NCBI GenBank assembly: GCA_964514305.1
Contig: CAZEQD010000012.1
Location: 1-43,416 of the forward strand
DNA length: 43,416 nt
Direction: 5' to 3'
Source of the DNA: CAZEQD01 sp964514305
Lineage (GTDB): Bacteria > Acidobacteriota > Aminicenantia > Aminicenantales > Aminicenantaceae
Below are positions 8,936 through 16,205 of this stretch, piece after piece. A program made the position numbers and the translations under genes. A model generated the notes under the pieces. The model ran no database searches. It saw nothing but the letters and a program-made list of their open reading frames with translations, and had not been told where the DNA came from. Numbering within the stretch: the stretch's first letter is position 1; the number at the start of each line of letters is the position of its first letter.

Positions 8936-9283
8936 TCATCTTTCCCATTGGAAAGCCCCTTTCTTCCAGGCATAAATAAAGCCGATAACGATGACAAAAA
9001 TATAAGCGACCATGACTACGAAAGCTGTCATTCCCATTTTCTTAAAGACTAAGGCCCAGGGAAAGAAAAAGACAACTTCAATATCAAACAGGAGAAAAAT
9101 AAAAGCCACCAGGTAAAATTTAATAGGAACAGGATTAATTTCTTCCTGAAGATAAGGGCTTCCACATTCAAAAGGTTTCTCTTTAGTAGGATTGCTCCTT
9201 TTAGGTCCTAACAGCTTGTTCATTAAAACCAGAACAATACCCAAAAATCCAAAAATCAGGAAAGATAAAAAGATTTCAATCAT
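8936..9283 (-). CDS. nuoA: NADH-quinone oxidoreductase subunit A
   Basis: Small membrane subunit of complex I with three transmembrane helices. The conserved loop KPFECGSPYLQEEINPVPIKFYLVAFIFLLFDIEVVFFFPWA (about residues 37-78) contains the Cys and the Asp/Glu pair typical of NuoA. The ATG at 9283 (MIEIFLSFL) gives 115 residues and has an AGGG motif upstream; an upstream in-frame start at 9346 would add an atypical tail. It is the first gene of the operon, and the transcript probably starts in the shared intergenic space with the divergent sulfatase-like gene. Confidence 0.93.
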   Translation of the reverse strand: MIEIFLSFLIFGFLGIVLVLMNKLLGPKRSNPTKEKPFECGSPYLQEEINPVPIKFYLVAFIFLLFDIEVVFFFPWALVFKKMGMTAFVVMVAYIFVIVIGFIYAWKKGAFQWER

Positions 9284-9339
9284 AGACCCTAAATTAAGGG
9301 CATAAATTTTATAAAAATAAATCGAAAGATGCAAAAATT

Positions 9340-9368
9340 TTGACAAATTTTTTTTATTTACTTATAAT
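9340..9368 (+). promoter_or_regulatory. Consensus sigma-70-type promoter for the sulfatase-like gene
   Basis: The plus strand carries TTGACA at 9340-9345 and TATAAT at 9363-9368, separated by exactly 17 nt. This is a perfect match to the housekeeping consensus. Transcription would start near 9375, leaving an untranslated leader of about 50 nt before the ATG at 9428. The -35 element overlaps the leader of the divergent nuo operon, so the two transcripts may interfere with each other. Confidence 0.8.
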
Positions 9369-9427
9369 TATTTTACAAAGATCATTTTATTAAAATTAGT
9401 TTTCAGCAGAAAAATATAAAAGTTAAA

Positions 9428-11068
9428 ATGTTAAAATTTTTATTTTTAAGAAATAAAAGAAAATACATTTTTTTTCTTTGTTCTCTCTTAACAATTCTCT
9501 TATTTCTCTTTCTCAATTCTAGTTGTCAGAGGCAAGGAAAAGTCAAAAACTTCATTCTAATTACTTTAGATACCCAGCGAGCTGATTATATAAGTGCTTA
9601 TGACAGCAGTCATGCCTCCACACCCAATATCGACTCTCTGGCCCAACAAGGAACTCTTTATGAAAATTGTTTCAGCCTTATCCCCATTACTCTCCCTTCT
9701 CATGCTTCTATTTTTTTATCCGAGCCTCCTTATGCACTGAAAGTTTACAACAATGGCCAACCACTCAGCCAAAAAAGAGCAAAATTTTCTCTTACTAATA
9801 TTTTTAAAAAACATGGCTATCTGACTGCGGCTTTTGTTTCTTTAGGCGTCCTTAAATCTGACTTTGGACTGGCTAACGGCTTTGATCTCTATCAGGATGA
9901 ATTTCCAAGGGGGCGTTGGTATTTGGACGCCGGAGAAATCAATAAAGAAGTATTTCCCTGGCTAGAAAAGAATAAAGATCAACGTTTTTTTGCCTGGATT
10001 CATTATTCTGATCCTCATGAACCCTATTCTCCTCCAGATATGCCAGTGGATTTAAAGATATCACTGAACGGAAAACCTGTTGGAAAATTCTGTTTGAGTA
10101 AATATACAATAAATGAGATTACCTTAACCCTGGATAAGGGCCAGAATCAGATAGAATTCGAAGTCAACAATCCCGACTCAATCTCTCCTGAGAATTTCCA
10201 AGCAAGATTGGATAGGCTTGATTTTTACCCTTTAACCGAAGAGAAAGCTCTGGACATTCAATTAGCTGATGGCTGGAGCTCCCGCAAGAAGCAAGAAATC
10301 TATCTTCTTAAAAAACAAGGATTTATCAATATTACCAATCATTCTCAATCCTGCGAGATAAAAATTTCTTTCCGGGGGAAATTAATGATTCCCTTAGAAA
10401 GATTGAGAGAGTTATATAAAAAAGAGGTTGAGTATTTAGACAGCCAATTAGGCAGACTATGGAATAAATTAAAAGAATTAGGCCTCTTTGAAACATCTCA
10501 TATTTTAATAGTAGGCGATCACGGCGAAGGACTGGGAGACTTTTTAAATAAAAACGGAAGTCATCATATCGGCCATATTCATTATCTGTACAATGTTTAC
10601 CTAAGGGTTCCGCTCATTATCTACAACCCTCAAGCCAAAACTAAAGGAGTAAGAGTGAGCGAAGCAGTTAGCCTGATAGATATTGCACCAACTATTATTG
10701 ATATTATGGGCTTTAAAAGGCCATCTTCTTACCGAGGGAGGAATTTGACAGTGTTGAACAAAAAAGAAAACACAGCTATCTTTGAAGAAACTTATGCTCC
10801 CGAAGCTAAAAAAGATAGATTTGCTATTCTTCATTTGCCCTGGCATTTAATTTTTACTCCTGACGAAGGCAGATATGAACTTTTCAATTTGAAAAAAGAT
10901 GCTCAAGAAAAGAAAAATATTTTTAAAAAAAATAACTTATCTCCCTCTCTTAAAAGGCTTAAGAGGCAGCTCGATTCTTATGTCCGTCAAATTTTAAAAA
11001 GTAAGAAGGAAGTGAAAATCGACAAGAGGACTGAAGAAATGTTAAGAGCTTTAGGTTATATAAAATAA
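9428..11068 (+). CDS. Sulfatase/phosphoesterase-superfamily lipoprotein, Thr nucleophile position
   Basis: Alkaline phosphatase/sulfatase superfamily protein of 546 residues, anchored to the membrane. A hydrophobic segment at residues 14-30 ends in the lipobox-like LNSSC (C33). Metal-ligand motifs are present: LITLDTQRAD (D48) and VGDHGEGLGD near residue 365. Where sulfatases have C/S-x-P-S-R, this protein has T88-L-P-S-H. The formylglycine Cys is thus replaced by Thr, as in LtaS-like phosphotransferases, so classic sulfatase activity is doubtful. Residues about 205-315 are an inserted beta-rich segment (SLNGKPVGKF...) that splits the catalytic fold. It has its own strong promoter and is divergent from nuo. 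The substrate is unknown; phosphodiester or phosphoglycerol chemistry is possible. Confidence 0.8.
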   Translation: MLKFLFLRNKRKYIFFLCSLLTILLFLFLNSSCQRQGKVKNFILITLDTQRADYISAYDSSHASTPNIDSLAQQGTLYENCFSLIPITLPSHASIFLSEPPYALKVYNNGQPLSQKRAKFSLTNIFKKHGYLTAAFVSLGVLKSDFGLANGFDLYQDEFPRGRWYLDAGEINKEVFPWLEKNKDQRFFAWIHYSDPHEPYSPPDMPVDLKISLNGKPVGKFCLSKYTINEITLTLDKGQNQIEFEVNNPDSISPENFQARLDRLDFYPLTEEKALDIQLADGWSSRKKQEIYLLKKQGFINITNHSQSCEIKISFRGKLMIPLERLRELYKKEVEYLDSQLGRLWNKLKELGLFETSHILIVGDHGEGLGDFLNKNGSHHIGHIHYLYNVYLRVPLIIYNPQAKTKGVRVSEAVSLIDIAPTIIDIMGFKRPSSYRGRNLTVLNKKENTAIFEETYAPEAKKDRFAILHLPWHLIFTPDEGRYELFNLKKDAQEKKNIFKKNNLSPSLKRLKRQLDSYVRQILKSKKEVKIDKRTEEMLRALGYIK

Positions 11069-11087
11069 GTCTCTTTTTCTCTCTTCC

Positions 11088-12485
11088 TTACTCATTCAAA
11101 GCATGAATAGCTTTTCCCTGGGCTTTCAGGGCTGCTTCCATAATTGCTTCCGATAAAGTGGGATGGACATGAATAGTAGAAGAAATATCTTCCAGCTTTA
11201 GGCCTAAACGGACAGCCAGGGCCATTTCAGCAATAAGCTCACTGGCATTGGGTGCTAGAAGGTGGGCTCCGATTATTCTCTGCTGATCATCGGCAATAAT
11301 TTTTATCATTCCTTCTGGCTCCTCCATAGTCAGGGCCCGGCCATTAGCTTGAAGAGAAAATATCCCAACCTGAAATTTAATACCACTGGCCGTGGCTTCT
11401 TCTTCGCTAAGGCCAACCATTGAAAATTCGGGTTCAGTGTAGACAGCTGCTGGCAGGGCTTCATAATTCATCTCTTTCTTCTGGCCGCAAGCATTTTCCG
11501 CTGCTATTAATCCTTCATGAGAAGCTTTATGGGCTAAAAGCTTACCTCCAATAACATCACCAATAGCGAAAATCCCAGGAGTTTCTGTTTCCAGAAAAGA
11601 ATTAACCTCAAGAAAACCTTTTTCGTCAACTCCTAAGTCTATATTTTTTATGGAGGCTAAATTAGGCTTCCGCCCTACGGCCATCAGAACTTTCTCAGCC
11701 CTAAAGTTAAAGGCTTTATTATCTCTCAGGCAGGTTCCCTCTAGGACTGCTTCCTTATCCTCTATTTTTGCTTTTTCAATTCTCATTTGAGTATAAATGT
11801 TTAAACCCTGGCGCCGGAGAAGCCTTTCTAAGCGGGCCGTAAGAGTTTTATCAGAGCCTGGCAGAATAGAAGGCATTATTTCCAGAATATGAACCTCTGA
11901 ACCTATCTGCTGAAAAACAAGGCCCATTTCCAGTCCAATGACCCCTGCTCCTATAACCAACAGCTTGGGAGGTATTTGTTCCAATTCAAGGGCTTGGCGG
12001 CTGGTAATAATCTGGCGACCATTGGCTGCCAAAAAGGGAAGCTCAGCCGGTTGGCTGCCTGGAGCCAGAATGATTCTGGCCGCCTCTAACTTTATTTCAT
12101 CTTTATCTTGCTGAACCATAATCTGATTCTCATTAAGAAGATAGCCAGTACCTCTGAGGAGAGTCACTCCATTTCTCTGGAGAAGAAATTCAATGCCTTT
12201 AACGAGCCTGGCCACAATCTTCTTTTTAGCAGCCTGAACCTGAGGCCAATTTAGTTGAATTTTATCTAGAGGACCCTCTAATTTCTTATTTTGCTTGAGA
12301 GCTGCGAATTTCTTTATCTGAGAGAGCAGATATTTAGTGGGAATACAGCCATAATTCATGCAGACACCGCCTACTTCATCCTTTTCTATCAGGGCCACTC
12401 TCTTTTTCAGTTGGCATGCTCTAAGAGCAGCTACGTAGCCGCCGGGCCCAGCTCCTAAGATTGCTACATCAAATTTTTCAGCCAT
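11088..12485 (-). CDS. lpdA: Dihydrolipoyl dehydrogenase
   Basis: FAD-dependent E3 component that reoxidises dihydrolipoamide in 2-oxoacid dehydrogenase or glycine-cleavage complexes, reducing NAD+. The N-terminal FAD motif GAGPGGYVAA, the redox disulfide GGVCMNYGCIPTKYLL, the NAD motif GAGVIGLEMG, the second FAD motif FAIGDVIGGKLLAHKA and the C-terminal catalytic HVHPTLSEAIME are all present. I use MAEKFDVAIL at 12485 (465 aa); six further in-frame codons lie upstream, to 12503. No E1 or E2 gene is nearby, so it may serve several complexes. It converges with the sulfatase-like gene, with a 19-nt gap. Confidence 0.95.
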   Translation of the reverse strand: MAEKFDVAILGAGPGGYVAALRACQLKKRVALIEKDEVGGVCMNYGCIPTKYLLSQIKKFAALKQNKKLEGPLDKIQLNWPQVQAAKKKIVARLVKGIEFLLQRNGVTLLRGTGYLLNENQIMVQQDKDEIKLEAARIILAPGSQPAELPFLAANGRQIITSRQALELEQIPPKLLVIGAGVIGLEMGLVFQQIGSEVHILEIMPSILPGSDKTLTARLERLLRRQGLNIYTQMRIEKAKIEDKEAVLEGTCLRDNKAFNFRAEKVLMAVGRKPNLASIKNIDLGVDEKGFLEVNSFLETETPGIFAIGDVIGGKLLAHKASHEGLIAAENACGQKKEMNYEALPAAVYTEPEFSMVGLSEEEATASGIKFQVGIFSLQANGRALTMEEPEGMIKIIADDQQRIIGAHLLAPNASELIAEMALAVRLGLKLEDISSTIHVHPTLSEAIMEAALKAQGKAIHALNE

Positions 12486-12521
12486 CTTGTTCCTCGCTTT
12501 CAATGAAATTCATCTTTTCTT

Positions 12522-12549
12522 ATTATAAAGATGAGCATCTTGACAGCAA
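12522..12549 (-). promoter_or_regulatory. Putative lpdA promoter with embedded palindrome
   Basis: On the minus strand TTGCTG (12544-12549) and TATAAT (12522-12527) are separated by 16 nt. The spacer contains the palindrome AAGATG-AG-CATCTT (12528-12541), which abuts the -10 element. It also overlaps TTGACA on the plus strand (12540-12545), a possible -35 for the divergent TonB receptor gene. The arrangement fits a shared operator, but no regulator is known. Confidence 0.5.
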
Positions 12550-12600
12550 GAAGAAAAAAATAAAAAATAGTGATTCTTTAATCGAACGGAGGAGATATTA

Positions 12601-15381
12601 CTGCAAAAAATTAGCTTTTTTCAAAAATTAGCGGCCTCTCTGGCCTTTCTGCTCTGGCCATCTTTTACTCTGGCCAGTGGCCCTACAGCCAATATTTGGG
12701 GTCAAGTCTTTAACCAAAATCAAAAACCTCTGGCTGGCCTCAAAGTTAGTCTCCAAAAGAAAATTAATAATTTTCAATTGACAGTGACCACCAATGGGAA
12801 GGGTCTTTTTGAAGCATGGGGTCTGGCTGCCGGAACTTATCTTCTATCTGTTGAAGCGGAAGGATATAAATCCCTTTCAACTGAAAATGTTTTCCTTGAG
12901 CCTGAGCAAACTTTATATTTAAAAATTGTCCTGAGGCCGCAGGCAGGCCAAGAGCGTTCAAAGTTTGAACAGATTTCTCTTGATTATACAAGCTGCCTTG
13001 AACAGACGACCTTATCCAAAGACCAAATTTTCAATTATCCATCAGGGCATAATGTCTGGTCATTAATAGAAAATCAAGATTTATCAGCCACCACCAACCG
13101 CATTGATGTCGGTGGACTTTGGGGAAGCAGGCCGGCTCTTTTTAGTGCCCGAGGAAGCTGTTCCTGGACCCAAAACACTTATCTCCTTAATGGTCTGGAT
13201 GTAACTGATCCTTACTGGACAGGCTTTCCTCTTTTTTATCCAGATTATTATGGACTGGACTATACTCAACTGATAAATGCTGGTCACCCTCCTTATGCTT
13301 TTTCTCCCGGCGGCTATTTCAATCTTCTAACTCAAGAAGAGACTACGAGCTATAGAGGTGGTGCCTCTATTTTCTTTCTAAACAAGATGCTTCAAAGTAG
13401 AAACATCTCTTCATCTCTGATAAAGGAGGGCCTTACCGACAGTCATGGCTTTAATTATTATGTTGATGGTAATTTTCATCTTTCAGGCCCTATTATTAAA
13501 AATAAGCTCCACTTTTTTACTTCTCTTTCTACCTATCATTTCTCAAGAGATTTGGCCGACTATGCACCAGACGACAAGGCTTCTATTTATACTGGCTTGG
13601 TTAGCTTAAAGTATAATTTTCATAAAAGTAGTCTGCGCCTTTTATGGTCAGGCCAGATAGTCAGGCAGCCTTCTTTTGGAGCTGGAAGAGGTATTCCCCT
13701 CTCCTCTACTCTTGAACGAAACGACCACTACCATATCTTCCAATGTATCCTTAATTCAAGATTGAGAAACAACCATTCTTTAATGTTAAGCTTAGGTCTT
13801 AATAAAGGTATTATTGATTCCAATTTCAAAAAAGGAATCTTCCGGCCTTACAGCCTTGAAATCTTAAGAAATATTCCTTCTGGCCTGGCTCCTATGGCTG
13901 GCCACGATAAGAGAATGGCCGTAAATATATTAGCCATGGGCGATATTTTCCTGACTAAAGGTAAAAGAAGTTATCACCGACTGCAGTATGGATTTCAATT
14001 TAAATATGGCCAATCACTGGCCGCCCAAAAAATCTATAATAACCTCCATATCCACTTCTTTGAAGGTAAACCTCTCGAAATTGTCAAATATAATACTCCT
14101 CTCCAGCATAAAGAATTGGCTTACCAGCTTGATTTTTTCTGCGAAGAGTCTCTCACTTTTTCAAATCTGGCTACTCTAATCCTTGGATTTCATCTTATTT
14201 ATAGTAAAGGTTGGGCTCAGCCCTACTCCTCTTCATTTGAAAATTCAGGTAGAATTAAGTGGGCCAACCTTTCTCCTCGAGCTGGCTTTATCTTCCCTCT
14301 AACCAAATCAAAAAAAACTGCTCTAAAATTTTGGGCAGCCCGTTATTACTTTACTCTGCCTCTTTCTTATCTTTCTTTCGGAAATCCAGATGCCTTAGGC
14401 GGTCTGGTTTACAGGTGGGATGATAAAAATAAAGATAAAGAGTTCCAACCTGGCGAGGAACAAGAGCTAGTGGAACGTCAAGGTCCTCTATTTTCAAGAA
14501 TTGATCCAGATTTAAAACGTCCATATACTGATGAATTAGTTATTTCTTTGCAGACTATTTTCGCCCGGAATTTCCATCTGTCTTTATCGGGTTTTATAAG
14601 ACAAACAAAAAATCTGGTGGAAACGGTAAATATTGGTGTTCCTTTCTCGGCCTATAATGAGCTTAAAATCTTTGACATCGGCGACGATAGAATACCTGGC
14701 ACTCATGATGATTTAACCTTCATTGTTTACAATCAAAAATCAGAGACATTGGGTCAAGATTTTTTCCTTCTAACTAACCCGGAAGCTGAGAGTCGAATAT
14801 CAAAATATTATGGATTGGATTTAACCCTGGTTAAAAAATATGGGCGACGGCTTACTTTTTTCCTTTCTTTAACAGCTACATCTGCCACTGGAACAACCAG
14901 TCCCGGTAACACGGCCTGGGAAAATGATGATGGAGTAGTGGGAAGCCTCTACGATAATCCTAACACATTAATCAATGCTCGAGGGAGGATGCGTTTTGAT
15001 AGAGCTTATGTCGGTAGAATTGGCTTTAATTTATTGGCTGCTTTTGGTATAAGGATAGCGGGTCTGATTAAATATTATGACGGGCAGCCTTTTGCCCGCA
15101 AAATAATTGTCCGCGGCCTGAATCAAGGTCCTTTCTACATCCAGGCCCATCCGCGAGGAATAGCCAGATATGAATATAATCGAACAGTGGATATCAGATT
15201 GGAAAAAACATTCTCTTCCTCCAAGGGAAAAATAAGGTTTGTTTTGGATGTATTTAATCTCCTCAACAGAGGCTTAGCTACCCAGGAAAACGAATGGACT
15301 GGCCCAGAATTCCCGCTCCGTTTCGCTACAGAAATTCAATCTCCAAGAGTCTTTCGCTTAGGTTTAGTCTATGAATTTTGA
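12601..15381 (+). CDS. TonB-dependent receptor with carboxypeptidase-regulatory-like domain, apparent CTG start
   Basis: Outer membrane receptor of 926 residues. In order: a signal peptide (residues 1-26, SLAFLLWPSFTLASG), a carboxypeptidase-regulatory-like beta-sandwich (about 30-100; IWGQVFNQNQKPLAGLKV, GTYLLSVEAEGYK), a plug domain (about 130-230; SARGSCSWTQNTYLLNGLDV) and a long beta-barrel ending in FRLGLVYEF. The layout is that of Oar/SusC-like receptors common in Acidobacteriota and Bacteroidota. No ATG, GTG or TTG lies between the upstream stop (12571) and residue 60. The CTG at 12601 follows GGAGG (12588-12592) by 8 nt and begins a perfect signal peptide, so CTG is the likely start. 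The ligand is unknown. Confidence 0.88.
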   Translation: MQKISFFQKLAASLAFLLWPSFTLASGPTANIWGQVFNQNQKPLAGLKVSLQKKINNFQLTVTTNGKGLFEAWGLAAGTYLLSVEAEGYKSLSTENVFLEPEQTLYLKIVLRPQAGQERSKFEQISLDYTSCLEQTTLSKDQIFNYPSGHNVWSLIENQDLSATTNRIDVGGLWGSRPALFSARGSCSWTQNTYLLNGLDVTDPYWTGFPLFYPDYYGLDYTQLINAGHPPYAFSPGGYFNLLTQEETTSYRGGASIFFLNKMLQSRNISSSLIKEGLTDSHGFNYYVDGNFHLSGPIIKNKLHFFTSLSTYHFSRDLADYAPDDKASIYTGLVSLKYNFHKSSLRLLWSGQIVRQPSFGAGRGIPLSSTLERNDHYHIFQCILNSRLRNNHSLMLSLGLNKGIIDSNFKKGIFRPYSLEILRNIPSGLAPMAGHDKRMAVNILAMGDIFLTKGKRSYHRLQYGFQFKYGQSLAAQKIYNNLHIHFFEGKPLEIVKYNTPLQHKELAYQLDFFCEESLTFSNLATLILGFHLIYSKGWAQPYSSSFENSGRIKWANLSPRAGFIFPLTKSKKTALKFWAARYYFTLPLSYLSFGNPDALGGLVYRWDDKNKDKEFQPGEEQELVERQGPLFSRIDPDLKRPYTDELVISLQTIFARNFHLSLSGFIRQTKNLVETVNIGVPFSAYNELKIFDIGDDRIPGTHDDLTFIVYNQKSETLGQDFFLLTNPEAESRISKYYGLDLTLVKKYGRRLTFFLSLTATSATGTTSPGNTAWENDDGVVGSLYDNPNTLINARGRMRFDRAYVGRIGFNLLAAFGIRIAGLIKYYDGQPFARKIIVRGLNQGPFYIQAHPRGIARYEYNRTVDIRLEKTFSSSKGKIRFVLDVFNLLNRGLATQENEWTGPEFPLRFATEIQSPRVFRLGLVYEF

Positions 15382-16195
15382 GAAATTAAGGTTTAAATGT
15401 CTCATTTCTATTATGGTTATATTTTTTCTTCTCTTTCCTACTTTACTTTTTGGCTATGAGATTTTCATCTACCGCCCTCATCTCCAAAAAAATTTCTGGA
15501 GCCAGGAACATAAGGTTTCCCTCCACGGTGATTTATTTGCTTACTTTCAATATCCCTGTAATTTCCCCAGCTATAATGACCTCAGCGGTGAAGAAGACAG
15601 GTGGTTTTTCGGATTTCAAAATTATATTTTCATCTCCCCAAGAGCTACCTTTTTAGCTCAACTGGTAACTCATGATGATGGTCAGCGTCGAACAAAGTTT
15701 GATTGGCATTTTGCCTTTAAATATTCTCTTTCGCAAAATCTGAGATTGATATTCGGACATGATAGCAATCATGATTCAGAACACCAAAGCTATCTTGTTA
15801 ACAAGCCTTATTTTCTTAACCGTAATTACATAGGATTTGGCCTCCCTTTCAACATAGGAAGTTTCTATCTGGAGCCTTTTACCTGGTTTTTCCACCATTC
15901 GAACCAGCGGGGGCACCTGGATTTATCCGGCAATAAACTGCGTCAAGAAATGGGTTTAAGGTTAGGCTATTGGCACCGGCAGGGTTTAAGTTTGAGCTTA
16001 CAGGTATTATCTCAGACAGAAAAACTTTTTTCTCTGGGACAAGCTTATCTGGCTGATTTAATCTTAAGGGTTAAAACTTTTGACTGGCTGGAGCTATCCC
16101 TGGGAGCTGGTCTTTGGGCTGATCTTCAGCCCAGTCGATGGGGCAGGAAGCAAAAATTTTTCAGGCTTATTTGGGGAGTGGCTATTCCTTTTTAG
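15371..16195 (+). CDS. Outer membrane beta-barrel protein, unknown function
   Basis: Secreted protein of 274 residues that I do not assign to a named family. A signal peptide is clear (MVIFFLLFPTLLFGYE). The rest is rich in aromatic residues in alternating strands and ends in IWGVAIPF, a typical terminal barrel strand. There are many histidines around residues 130-190 (GHDSNHDSEHQS, FFHHSNQRGH), which could bind metal or lie in loops; this is only an observation. The ATG overlaps the end of the TonB receptor gene by 11 nt, so the two are probably co-translated and may cooperate at the outer membrane. Confidence 0.7.
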   Translation: MNFEKLRFKCLISIMVIFFLLFPTLLFGYEIFIYRPHLQKNFWSQEHKVSLHGDLFAYFQYPCNFPSYNDLSGEEDRWFFGFQNYIFISPRATFLAQLVTHDDGQRRTKFDWHFAFKYSLSQNLRLIFGHDSNHDSEHQSYLVNKPYFLNRNYIGFGLPFNIGSFYLEPFTWFFHHSNQRGHLDLSGNKLRQEMGLRLGYWHRQGLSLSLQVLSQTEKLFSLGQAYLADLILRVKTFDWLELSLGAGLWADLQPSRWGRKQKFFRLIWGVAIPF

Positions 16196-16205
16196 GAAAG
16201 GAGGA

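Noticed and set aside
16080..16205. N-terminal extension of the HdrD-like gene
   Set aside because: It overlaps the upstream barrel gene in another frame, and AAAGGAGG supports the start at 16206/16209.
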